Origin: Anaerolineales bacterium | GTDB lineage: Bacteria; Chloroflexota; Anaerolineae; Anaerolineales; Villigracilaceae | Length of the DNA: 6,036 nucleotides | Direction of reading: 5' to 3' | Assembly: GCA_025938055.1 (NCBI GenBank) | Contig: JAICQC010000284.1 | Location: 1-6,036, forward strand | Part shown: positions 1 to 6,036 of the stretch, one piece after another | Position numbering within the stretch: the first letter of the stretch is position 1 | How the letters are laid out: each line of letters starts with the position of its first letter | Position numbers and translations under genes: made by a program | The notes under the pieces: generated by a model | What the model was told of the DNA's origin: nothing | Databases searched by the model: none | The model's input: only the letters and a program-made list of their open reading frames with translations

Positions 1-383
1 CCTTTTGATCCGGACACCGAACTCGCGGATGAAAGGGATCCCGTCGCACCACGCGCCCGTTCGAGGGTCGACTTGAAGCGCTCCAAATGAGATTTCTCGT
101 TCTGCAGCTTTTCGAGTTGTCCGCGCATCACAAACAGGCGCTGCTGAGCATCCAGGGCGGAGTCATACACATTACGGATCTCCTGCGGAGGCATGCTGTC
201 GAACTGGCTCTGTAACTGCTGAAGGTGTGTGGTAATCGCGGCATTCCGCTGCGACAGTTTTAGCACTTCACCCTGACTCTGTTCGATCATGAGGGTGACT
301 TCTTTCAAAGCCTTTTCGGTTTCTTCCAGTTCTGCCTGCAAATTCAGCTCACCCCCGGCGGACGTAACGATATCCATTGTCAT
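1..383 (-). CDS. DegS-like sensor histidine kinase, N-terminal part (gene runs off the left edge)
   Basis: The first 127 residues are visible, and the frame is open to the window edge. Residues 12-62 and 66-111 form two long, charged, heptad-like helices rich in Leu, Glu, Gln and Lys. They are joined by a short turn (S63-M-P-P-Q67), and a Ser/Gly-rich linker starts near residue 112. No membrane segment or signal peptide is seen, so the sensor part is probably cytoplasmic. The layout, including the pattern after the turn (EIRNVYDSALDAQQRL), resembles the coiled-coil sensor domain of DegS kinases. A HisKA_3 dimerisation domain and an HATPase_c domain would be expected beyond the edge, but neither is visible. 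The start is ATG at 383, because an AGGAG sits 9 nt upstream inside the end of the regulator gene; a second in-frame ATG at 377 is possible. It lies 6 nt after the response regulator stop, so the two are cotranscribed and it is the likely phosphodonor. Without the catalytic part, a plain coiled-coil protein cannot be excluded. Confidence 0.72.
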   Translation of the reverse strand, partial: MTMDIVTSAGGELNLQAELEETEKALKEVTLMIEQSQGEVLKLSQRNAAITTHLQQLQSQFDSMPPQEIRNVYDSALDAQQRLFVMRGQLEKLQNEKSHLERFKSTLERARGATGSLSSASSVSGSK

Positions 384-389
384 AAACGA

Positions 390-1091
390 CTACTCCTGGC
401 TTTTCACCTGATCGTTTTGCAGCTTCACCCAACCCCGCTTTAGTGCATAGACAACAGCCTGTGTGCGATCTTCGACTCCGAATTTTCGCAAAATGGATGT
501 GACATGATTCTTGACCGTTTGATGGCTGATCCCCAGCAAACCTGCAATTTCCTTATTGCTCATCCCACGCACGACACAAGCCAACACTTCCATTTCACGG
601 TCAGAAAGCGGGTGGAAGGGCGAACCCGGCTCGCTATACGATCGCCGAGCGCCGTCCATCTGTTCGTCGATCCAATGGTCCAACTCACGCCGGGTAAAGA
701 TATGCCCCGCAACCGCGTACTTGCCGTCCGCCACAGCCCGGACTGTGCGGGCAAGGACCTCAGGTTGAATATCTTTCGCGCAGTAGCCAAATGCGCCAGC
801 CAATACCGCATGGATGGCTTGCTCAATATCGTCGTATCCGGTTAACAGGACAACACGCGTCGGCAGGTGTTCGGAGGTGACCTGGTGAGTAACCTGCTGA
901 CCATTCAGACCAGGCATGTTCACATCCAGGATCGCAACCCTCGGCTTCAGGTCGCGGATCCGTTCGATCGCCTGGAGACCATCTCCGGCTTGGGCAAGGA
1001 TTCGAAAATCCTCTTCCAGCGCCAGAGTATCGACTACGCCCTGTCGGAAGAGGGGATGATCATCAGCGATGAGCAATGTTATTTCATTCAT
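390..1091 (-). CDS. NarL/FixJ (DegU-like) response regulator
   Basis: This 233-residue cytoplasmic DNA-binding regulator is complete. The receiver domain (about residues 4-122) has the full active site: acidic pair D10/D11, phosphoacceptor D56 in LDVNMPG, switch T84 and conserved K106. A linker of about 40 residues follows. The LuxR-type helix-turn-helix (about 161-225) shows the family signature L162-S-x-R-E-x-E-V-L170, then SNKEIAGLLGIS (178-189) and the recognition helix QTVKNHVTSIL (191-201). Its length and domain order are normal for the NarL/DegU group. Phosphorylation by the kinase encoded directly downstream is inferred from gene order. The ATG at 1091 is preceded by AGG with a 6-nt spacer, about 27 nt after the predicted transcription start. 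Target genes cannot be read from the sequence. The neighbouring glycosyltransferase run is a candidate, but adjacency is the only support. Confidence 0.95.
   Translation of the reverse strand: MNEITLLIADDHPLFRQGVVDTLALEEDFRILAQAGDGLQAIERIRDLKPRVAILDVNMPGLNGQQVTHQVTSEHLPTRVVLLTGYDDIEQAIHAVLAGAFGYCAKDIQPEVLARTVRAVADGKYAVAGHIFTRRELDHWIDEQMDGARRSYSEPGSPFHPLSDREMEVLACVVRGMSNKEIAGLLGISHQTVKNHVTSILRKFGVEDRTQAVVYALKRGWVKLQNDQVKSQE
393..397 (-). promoter_or_regulatory. Ribosome binding site of the sensor kinase
   Basis: AGGAG on the minus strand lies within the last codons of the response regulator gene, 9 nt before the ATG at 383. It favours 383 over the second in-frame ATG at 377 and suggests that translation of the two genes is coupled. 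Confidence 0.6.
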
Positions 1092-1104
1092 CCTTTACCT
1101 GTTC

Positions 1105-1127
1105 ACTCAGAAAGTCCTAGTATGAGT
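1105..1127. repeat. Short inverted repeat around the predicted transcription start
   Basis: ACTCA (1105-1109) and TGAGT (1123-1127) are inverted copies separated by 13 nt. They overlap the -10 box and the predicted start point. On the minus strand a short direct repeat, ATACT, also occurs twice in the same stretch. The position would suit a repressor or autoregulatory site, but 5-nt arms are short enough to arise by chance. Confidence 0.2.
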
Positions 1128-1153
1128 ATAGCACAGTAGCGACCTCTGGGCAA
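1125..1153 (-). promoter_or_regulatory. Sigma-70-type promoter for the two-component operon
   Basis: On the minus strand the -35 box is TTGCCC (1148-1153; 4 of 6 consensus bases). It is followed by an exact 17-bp spacer and the -10 box TATACT (1125-1130; 5 of 6). The spacer ends in TGC, giving an extended -10 (TGnTATACT). Transcription would start near 1118, leaving a leader of about 27 nt before the regulator ATG. The rest of the 102-nt gap (1092-1193) shows no small gene and no GC-rich hairpin followed by a T-run, so I see no terminator for the upstream membrane-protein gene ending at 1194. Confidence 0.65.
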
Positions 1154-1193
1154 TTTATCCGTTCTTGCTCACATATCAGTTTCGTAATAAGGC

Positions 1194-2666
1194 TTACTCC
1201 CAGCGGTAGACTTGCATACTTTCGCTAAGGGGCGTCGACTCCGCATCTGTTCCTGCCTTAAAGAGGAGTTCCAACTCTGATGTGAGCTGCGGATAAAAAC
1301 TGGGAAACGTAATCAAATAATCCACGGAGTTCAAATCGAGGTATTGGGCAAGTCGCGCTTCATCCCGGATAAATGGGACGATTTCGGGCGTGATCAGCCC
1401 AGCCATATCAACCAGCGGGTTCTGGACGTAATACCCGACGGCACCGATATCATGGACCGCGAGGCGGGCATTCGCTGGGATGTTCTGATTCACCCATTCA
1501 GCCGTTGCTACCATCTCCGTCTCGACCCAAAAGACATCACTCGCATTTTGGCGCGCACCAATCCACGTGAAGGCAAGGCATAACGCAATGGTAACGATCT
1601 TCCATATGAGCACGATCCGCTGGTTTACTTGAGGGGACAACACAAATTCCAGAAAACCCAAAATCCCCCACAAATAGAGGATCGGCAATATGGGGATGAT
1701 ATATCTGCCGTGTTGATAAGCAGGCAGGCTGATGAAGTAAATGCTACTATAGCCTAAAACCCAGACGAGACTCGCCAGCGTACCCCAATCCCGGGACTGA
1801 ATCCTTTTCTTCAGCCAAAAGAACGCACCGGGGAGGAGAGCGATGAATGGGCTGGCAAGAATGGGAAAAAGATAGTCGCCGAAACGCTCGAACAATGGCC
1901 TCGAAAGCCAAAATGTTTCGTATTCCGCCTGTTTGGCATAAAAGGTATTCGGCATCGGGTTGCCAGAAAGTGCCAGATTGAAAAACACAAAGGGCAGAAA
2001 CAACGAGCCGAAACCAATCAGCGTTTTCCAAATCGCTTCACGGCGCTGGTGCCAGGCATGCTCGGAAAGCAGCGCGACCATAATGATAGGACCAAGCAGG
2101 GTCAAGCCGTCCGGGCGAACCCAGGCACTGAGACCAACCAGGAGCCCGAGAGTTAGGTAACGCCGAGAACTGGTCATCAAAGCGCCAAGTACCACCAGAA
2201 CGATGAGGGCGTGCAAAAGGGTTTCCATTCCCGAAGCCGCCGACCAGGTTAGATGCCATGCAAAGACGAAGAACAATCCTGCCCACGGGATTGGCGAGTT
2301 ATATGAGGACAGCAGTTTGCGCACGAGATTTTCTGCGCACACAGCCAGCAACGTCAGTACTGCCCATCCGAGCAGATAGGTCCACACATAAGGGGCAAGG
2401 TCGATCAGGAATCCAATCGCAAGAAGAGCTGTCCAGAGCGGGGACGTGGAACCCGCCGAGCGCTGCCCAAGCTGGAATGCCCATTCCCTGTGCTCGGCAA
2501 GGTTGCGCGCATACGTCAGATGAATCCAGGAATCATCCAGTGGGAAACCAACACGATAGACCCACGCGCTGACGAGTATATAGAACAGCACCGCAACCAG
2601 AGCGGCAACTGCAAGGACGATCCAACGGTCAACGCGCCAGTTCAATGCGGTAGAGCTTCGCGTCAT
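1194..2666 (-). CDS. Polytopic GT-C-type glycosyltransferase, AftB-like pattern
   Basis: This 490-residue integral membrane protein has about eleven or twelve hydrophobic segments between residues 15 and 370 and a soluble C-terminal tail (about 371-490). The first segment is followed by an extracytoplasmic loop with the acidic pair D44/D45 in FPLDDSWIHLTYARNLAEH, then SAGSTSPLW (70-78). Later landmarks are SGMETLL (145-151), RPDG (184-187), PNTFYAK (239-245) and HGRYIIP (319-325). This set recalls GT-C enzymes related to mycobacterial arabinosyltransferase AftB, which take sugar from a polyprenyl-phosphate donor on the outer face of the membrane. The acidic pair fits the catalytic site of that fold. 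The tail carries RLAVHDIGAVGYY and DMAGLITPEI, as is common in these proteins. The start at 2666 has an AGGAG with a 6-nt spacer, although it overlaps the preceding gene by 38 nt. It is the last gene of the run. Donor and acceptor are unknown; the fold assignment is firm, the AftB likeness tentative. Confidence 0.85.
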   Translation of the reverse strand: MTRSSTALNWRVDRWIVLAVAALVAVLFYILVSAWVYRVGFPLDDSWIHLTYARNLAEHREWAFQLGQRSAGSTSPLWTALLAIGFLIDLAPYVWTYLLGWAVLTLLAVCAENLVRKLLSSYNSPIPWAGLFFVFAWHLTWSAASGMETLLHALIVLVVLGALMTSSRRYLTLGLLVGLSAWVRPDGLTLLGPIIMVALLSEHAWHQRREAIWKTLIGFGSLFLPFVFFNLALSGNPMPNTFYAKQAEYETFWLSRPLFERFGDYLFPILASPFIALLPGAFFWLKKRIQSRDWGTLASLVWVLGYSSIYFISLPAYQHGRYIIPILPILYLWGILGFLEFVLSPQVNQRIVLIWKIVTIALCLAFTWIGARQNASDVFWVETEMVATAEWVNQNIPANARLAVHDIGAVGYYVQNPLVDMAGLITPEIVPFIRDEARLAQYLDLNSVDYLITFPSFYPQLTSELELLFKAGTDAESTPLSESMQVYRWE

Positions 2667-4206
2667 TGACTTCTCCTATGTATGTAAAAGCAGGATGACT
2701 CTGCGGAGCATCATACAAATCCTGAATAGACTCGAATGTACCGCTCTCTTCGATTACAAGGTAACGTGCACCGTATTTTTCAGCCACAGTCAAAATCGTA
2801 GATTCATCTCCAAATGGCAGCGCAATAGATGGACGTCCTGACGCAATGAAATAGCCCGGCGGATTGCGAACGATCACCACGTCTTCAGGAGTGATCCCGC
2901 TATCGAGAAGCAGTTCCTCCACTGCTACGTAAATGGCATCGTCCTCCGCCCACCCCCTGGCAATCACCCGGATGTTCACCAGATAGGCGGTCATCAGCAC
3001 CGCGAGTACAACCAGGATACCTTGAAAAAAATAAGACGCGTTTTTGTCCGTAAACTGGCCGCGACGGCGCGCCCACGCCAGAACCGCGTCCAGGCCGATC
3101 GGAGCTGCCACCCACCAGTAGGGCTGGAACGCCGCCCCGGCGTGGAAGAAACTCCCGCGAGAACCTGCAAACGGAAAGAGGAGGGTCATCACTGCGAACA
3201 AGATCAGCCAGCCGATCACCGCGATCTTGGTCCGCAGATCACGGCGCAACTGCCATAACCCGATCACGATTAACGGGAACAGAAATATTCCACCCTGGGC
3301 GGCAAAAGTATTCCCTAGATTGGATGCAAACGCCTCGAGACGATTCTGAACCGCCATGTCCCAGCCGCCTTGCAGGAACGACTCCCGCGTCAAAGACTGA
3401 GGCGGGTACATAAATGTCTGGTTATAGTTTTGAAGCCAGAGCAAACGCCCGCCTCCCGGAGTGAGCGGCGAGCCAAAAAGGTGAAGGTTGCGCACGTGCC
3501 AGAATCCCATTGTGAGCAGGTAACCGAAGATCACAAGCAGCCCTGCCAGAATAACGGAACGGAACCAGGTTCGGAAATCGTTCTGCCTTCCATCGTGCTC
3601 GTCATAAGAATTCCACAGAATCGATAGACCAGCTAGCCCAAGCCAGAGCAGACCGTCACTGCGAGCCAGAGTCATCAAGCCCGCGAGCGCGCCAAGCGCA
3701 ACAGGAATCCACGTTTCGCGGCGCGGTGCGAGGAGCAGAAACAGACCACCAAGAAGCATATATAGAGCATAGTTATCCGGGACAGGCATGAAGGGCGCGT
3801 AGTACAACGAGAAGATGGATAGCACCCCGGACACCAGCGCCAAGTACGTTTGGCGGGAAACGCGAAAGGCGAGAGCCGCTGTCACCAGCGGCACACACGC
3901 AGAGAGGAAGATGAACGGGAAGCGTCCCGCGGCGTACGTGGGGTGGCCAGACAACGTCATCCCCAGCGCAGAAACGATTGAGGCGAGCGGCATCCAGTAG
4001 GTATGCGACGGATGCGGCAAGCCAGCCGGATCATCGAGATAATTCCAGAGATAGGGCTCGGTGAATCCACGACCCTCAGCAAGCTGGACTCCGCCCGCGA
4101 AATAATAATCCGCATCCATGTAGCCGGGCAGGGATTGAAAACGCGAAACCGCGAACGGCACGACCAAACCAATGGCAAAGAGGAGCAAGTAGTGGCGCCA
4201 GTTCAC
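2629..4206 (-). CDS. Polytopic GT-C/GT39-like glycosyltransferase
   Basis: This 525-residue membrane protein starts with GTG. A signal-anchor-like first segment (5-22) is followed by the acidic motif D31-A-D33 in the first extracytoplasmic loop and by PHPSHTYWMPL (64-74). Roughly ten further hydrophobic segments run to about residue 416. Landmarks include RSDG (182-185), the loop WHVRNLHLFGSPLTPGG (236-252), and RGSFFH (350-355). I associate these features with large GT-C glycosyltransferases of the GT39/ArnT type, which use polyprenyl-linked sugars. The last 110 residues or so are soluble and alternate strand-like stretches (VVIVRN, YLVIEES) with helices. The start at 4206 overlaps the previous stop in GTGA, and a GGAG lies 7 nt upstream, so translation is coupled. 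Its 3' end overlaps the next membrane-protein gene by 38 nt. No specific sugar or acceptor can be assigned; a generic GT-C membrane protein is the safe reading. Confidence 0.8.
   Translation of the reverse strand: MNWRHYLLLFAIGLVVPFAVSRFQSLPGYMDADYYFAGGVQLAEGRGFTEPYLWNYLDDPAGLPHPSHTYWMPLASIVSALGMTLSGHPTYAAGRFPFIFLSACVPLVTAALAFRVSRQTYLALVSGVLSIFSLYYAPFMPVPDNYALYMLLGGLFLLLAPRRETWIPVALGALAGLMTLARSDGLLWLGLAGLSILWNSYDEHDGRQNDFRTWFRSVILAGLLVIFGYLLTMGFWHVRNLHLFGSPLTPGGGRLLWLQNYNQTFMYPPQSLTRESFLQGGWDMAVQNRLEAFASNLGNTFAAQGGIFLFPLIVIGLWQLRRDLRTKIAVIGWLILFAVMTLLFPFAGSRGSFFHAGAAFQPYWWVAAPIGLDAVLAWARRRGQFTDKNASYFFQGILVVLAVLMTAYLVNIRVIARGWAEDDAIYVAVEELLLDSGITPEDVVIVRNPPGYFIASGRPSIALPFGDESTILTVAEKYGARYLVIEESGTFESIQDLYDAPQSHPAFTYIGEVNDAKLYRIELAR
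2673..2677 (-). promoter_or_regulatory. Ribosome binding site of the 490-residue membrane protein
   Basis: AGGAG on the minus strand is followed by a 6-nt spacer and the ATG at 2666. It lies inside the 3' end of the preceding gene. It supports the upstream start, and so the 38-nt overlap, over a start within or after the overlap. Confidence 0.7.
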
Positions 4207-5540
4207 GCGCGGTCTCCGAGGCGGTCAAACCACGTGCGGGGCGAGCGCAGGACCCACCAGCGCATCCAGTAAAGACCCGCGATCGCGGCGACGGGCGGCA
4301 GCACCAGGATCAGGTCATTCACAAGTGGGTCATATACAGAAACAACACGCAGGTACAACGCATAGGGAATAGCGAGAACGAGGATCAAGAGCAGTGCCAT
4401 TCTCAGGACGCGGTATCGCTGCCAGCGTTCCCAGACAAGGGTCAATATCAGGATAAACGGCAGAATCAAGACTACATGGTTAGACGGGAAGATCGCGAAG
4501 CCCATCAAAGGGGTGGCCGCCAGCGAGAGGGATGCCGTCCACACTACCCGCCGAAAATGCGCATCGACCGATGCCAGCCATTCACTGAAAACAAGTATGC
4601 CCAAGGCGATGGAAATGATTCTGCCGATGGGGAAGCTCACATTCGGGACCCATCTGGCTAGGATGAATCCCAGACTCAGGCTTGTACCGCGGTACCAATC
4701 CGACAGGACAGCGCGTATATAAGGCAACCCCCAGTTGGAGTTGGTTAGAAAAGAAACAGCCAGGAGAACAAAGAGTGCCATTCCGAAGCCTGCGAGCACG
4801 CCCCAGCGCCGGTTGGCAAATACAAAGAAAAGGACGAACAGAAAAAACAGCGCGCCTATTTCCCACTGATAAGCGACCAGTGCCAGCAGGGCACCCGCCA
4901 GTTCATCTGAAAAAGAACGCAAGGCGAGCAAAATACATAAGTATAGAAAAGCCAGCAGGATGGCAGGCGATGCGGTCGCCAGCGCGTTCAAACTGAAATA
5001 CTGAAATAGACCAAATCCAATCAGGGTCACATATAACCAGCGTGCCGGCTGCCACTCCGACAAATTAAAAGCCAACAAAACCGTTCCGATCAGGGCGAGC
5101 TCAGCAAGCACCATCCATATTCCGCGTGCCAACACAAAATCACGGATGAATGCCAGAGGCGTGTACAGCAAGAGGATAAAAAAGGGGTCGTTCAGCACAT
5201 AGGTGTATTCACTCGAAAAGGCGCGGCGTCCGTAGACAATTTCCTGGGTGCGTTGTGCGATCTCAGTGCTGTAAGGTCCGATGGCGTTATTGAGCTGGAG
5301 GAGCTCACCCTCGGGCATGAGCCGCCCACCGAGGACACCGTTCGAAAGCTCGATCTGCTCCACCAGAAAAGCCCGGACGCCGCTCCAGCGCAGGAACAAC
5401 CACTCACCACCCGGCAGGATGCGGGCAAGAGAGATATTCCCTGCCAGCAGTATAGCCAGGATCACCAGCAAGAGAACAAGCAGTCTGACCTCTTCCGCGC
5501 TTAACCACTTCCGAGATTTTCGTATATCTGGAAATGACAT
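4203..5540 (-). CDS. Polytopic membrane protein, GT87 (DUF2029)-like
   Basis: This 445-residue protein has about ten hydrophobic segments, starting at 18-40 after a short positively charged N-terminus. The first extracytoplasmic part (about 41-118) contains GGEWLFLRWSGVRAFL (44-59), then GPYSTEIAQRTQEIVYGR (88-105) and NDPFFILLLYTP (117-128). The order of an aromatic motif, PYS, YGR and a DP/YP-type motif recalls GT87-type (PimE-related) proteins that use polyprenyl-linked sugars. About 28 residues separate AFL59 from GPYS, which seems long for such proteins. No aspartate lies in residues 41-117. The acidic candidates there are glutamates such as E46. The protein may therefore be a diverged or non-catalytic member. 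The start at 5540 follows the acetyltransferase stop by 3 nt with no clear Shine-Dalgarno sequence, so reinitiation is likely. Its stop overlaps the GTG of the next gene. The membrane-protein call is certain; the family is tentative. Confidence 0.75.
   Translation of the reverse strand: MSFPDIRKSRKWLSAEEVRLLVLLLVILAILLAGNISLARILPGGEWLFLRWSGVRAFLVEQIELSNGVLGGRLMPEGELLQLNNAIGPYSTEIAQRTQEIVYGRRAFSSEYTYVLNDPFFILLLYTPLAFIRDFVLARGIWMVLAELALIGTVLLAFNLSEWQPARWLYVTLIGFGLFQYFSLNALATASPAILLAFLYLCILLALRSFSDELAGALLALVAYQWEIGALFFLFVLFFVFANRRWGVLAGFGMALFVLLAVSFLTNSNWGLPYIRAVLSDWYRGTSLSLGFILARWVPNVSFPIGRIISIALGILVFSEWLASVDAHFRRVVWTASLSLAATPLMGFAIFPSNHVVLILPFILILTLVWERWQRYRVLRMALLLILVLAIPYALYLRVVSVYDPLVNDLILVLPPVAAIAGLYWMRWWVLRSPRTWFDRLGDRA
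4214..4217 (-). promoter_or_regulatory. Ribosome binding site of the 525-residue membrane protein
   Basis: GGAG on the minus strand, inside the end of the 445-residue gene, lies 7 nt before the GTG at 4206. It supports this non-ATG start and the 4-nt GTGA overlap between the two genes. Confidence 0.55.
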
Positions 5541-5543
5541 GGA

Positions 5544-6036
5544 TTATTCGATGAAGAATCGGAAGATGGGGCGTGTTGGAGTTCGGCGTGCCACTTCCGT
5601 GAACCCCGCCTGTTGGAATGCCGATGCAGTTCCCGTGTACATATAAGGAGCAGGCATATTCTTTTGCACATCCACCGGATAACCTTCCACGATTCTTCCG
5701 CCGTGTTGCTTCACATGTTCCACCGCGGCTTTCAGCAACTCGACGGTGATCCCCTGTCGACGCGAAGTCCTGGCGACAAAGAAACAGGTCACAGACCAGA
5801 CCGGTTGATCGTCTACAGGTTTGAGGTTGCGTGAATGTGCCAGCCTGGGATATGCATCCCGCGGCTCGACCGCGATCCAGCCGACGATTTCCCCATGCAG
5901 ATAAGCCAACAAGCCAGTGGCAACACCCGAATCCACGATGGATTTATGCAGTTGCCGCGCTTCGTAGCCGCGCGCGTCCTCATATTCCTTGCCGCGCAGT
6001 TTCCAATACATACACCAGCAGCCGGCGCAGGCGCCA
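5544..6036 (-). CDS. GNAT family N-acetyltransferase, 5' end outside the window
   Basis: At least 163 residues are visible, and the frame is open to the right edge. An ATG at 6011 would give a 155-residue protein. However, the in-frame codons before it read GACAGCWC, so the sequence continues as CWCMYWKL, a motif I recognise from the interior of GNAT proteins. The real start is therefore probably upstream. Counting from that internal Met, strand-like GLLAYLHGEIVGWIAVEPR (33-51) matches the GNAT core. PVDDQPVWSVTCFFV (65-79) leads into the acetyl-CoA pyrophosphate loop R84-R-Q-G-I-T89 and helix VELLKAAVEHVKQHG. T89 replaces the more usual Gly/Ala. The segment from 126 to the end (MYTGTASAFQQAGF, then RRTPTRPIFRF) is the usual C-terminal part of this subfamily. 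A soluble cytoplasmic enzyme is expected; its acceptor amine is unknown. It is the first visible gene of the membrane-protein run, and a role in modifying an amino sugar or nearby product is only a guess. Confidence 0.88.
   Translation of the reverse strand, partial: GACAGCWCMYWKLRGKEYEDARGYEARQLHKSIVDSGVATGLLAYLHGEIVGWIAVEPRDAYPRLAHSRNLKPVDDQPVWSVTCFFVARTSRRQGITVELLKAAVEHVKQHGGRIVEGYPVDVQKNMPAPYMYTGTASAFQQAGFTEVARRTPTRPIFRFFIE

Noticed and set aside
504..845. Plus-strand open frame of 113 codons opposite the response regulator
   Set aside because: It lies fully antisense to a gene with an intact receiver and helix-turn-helix domain, shows no recognisable motif and has no family resemblance.
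1154..1193. Possible intrinsic terminator after the glycosyltransferase run
   Set aside because: I found no GC-rich stem followed by a T-run on the minus strand in this stretch.
2258..2572. Plus-strand open frame of 104 codons inside the 490-residue gene
   Set aside because: It is a shadow of the membrane-protein gene, with no ribosome binding site or motif that would support it.
2629..2666. The 38-nt gene overlap as a sign of a frameshift or a broken single gene
   Set aside because: Both proteins are complete. The upstream one ends in its own soluble tail, and the downstream one begins with its own ribosome binding site and first membrane segment.
5281..5646. Plus-strand open frame of 121 codons across the acetyltransferase/membrane-protein junction
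   Set aside because: It is antisense to two well-supported genes. Its composition (rich in Arg, Ser, Pro and Thr) is typical of a shadow frame, and no domain is visible.
1..6036. Defence island, CRISPR array, mobile element or phage region
   Set aside because: There are no regularly spaced repeats, terminal inverted repeats, transposase, integrase or nuclease motifs. The gene content is surface-glycan and signalling functions.

Overview
The window suggests a bacterial chromosome segment, most likely from a Chloroflexota (Anaerolineae-like) organism. This is an inference from family resemblance: runs of large multi-membrane GT-C-type proteins, and a DegS/DegU-like two-component pair whose kinase starts with a soluble coiled coil. 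No rRNA or other taxonomic marker is present. Base composition looks even throughout, and nothing points to recent transfer. No tRNA, CRISPR array, insertion sequence or phage gene is visible.

Every gene I can support lies on the minus strand, so transcription runs from right to left. The right-hand block (6036 down to 1194) is one tightly packed run of four genes. It starts with a GNAT-type acetyltransferase whose 5' end is outside the window. Three different polytopic membrane proteins of 445, 525 and 490 residues follow, all resembling GT-C (lipid-phosphate-sugar dependent) glycosyltransferases. The junctions are a 3-nt gap, a 4-nt GTGA overlap and a 38-nt overlap, which strongly suggests an operon with coupled translation. 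The likely theme is sugar transfer outside the membrane during synthesis of a cell-surface glycan or glycolipid; the substrates cannot be read from sequence.

A 102-nt gap (1092-1193) separates this run from the left-hand block. It holds a good sigma-70-type promoter (extended -10 with a 17-bp spacer) but no visible terminator. The promoter drives a NarL/FixJ-type response regulator and, 6 nt after it, the start of a DegS-like sensor kinase that runs off the left edge. The order is regulator first, kinase second. Read-through from the glycosyltransferase run into the regulator is possible.

I see no clearly new system. The points most worth a second look are the trio of dissimilar GT-C proteins in one operon, the unusual first extracytoplasmic loop of the 445-residue protein, the in-frame stop junction between the acetyltransferase and that protein, and the incomplete acetyltransferase start.
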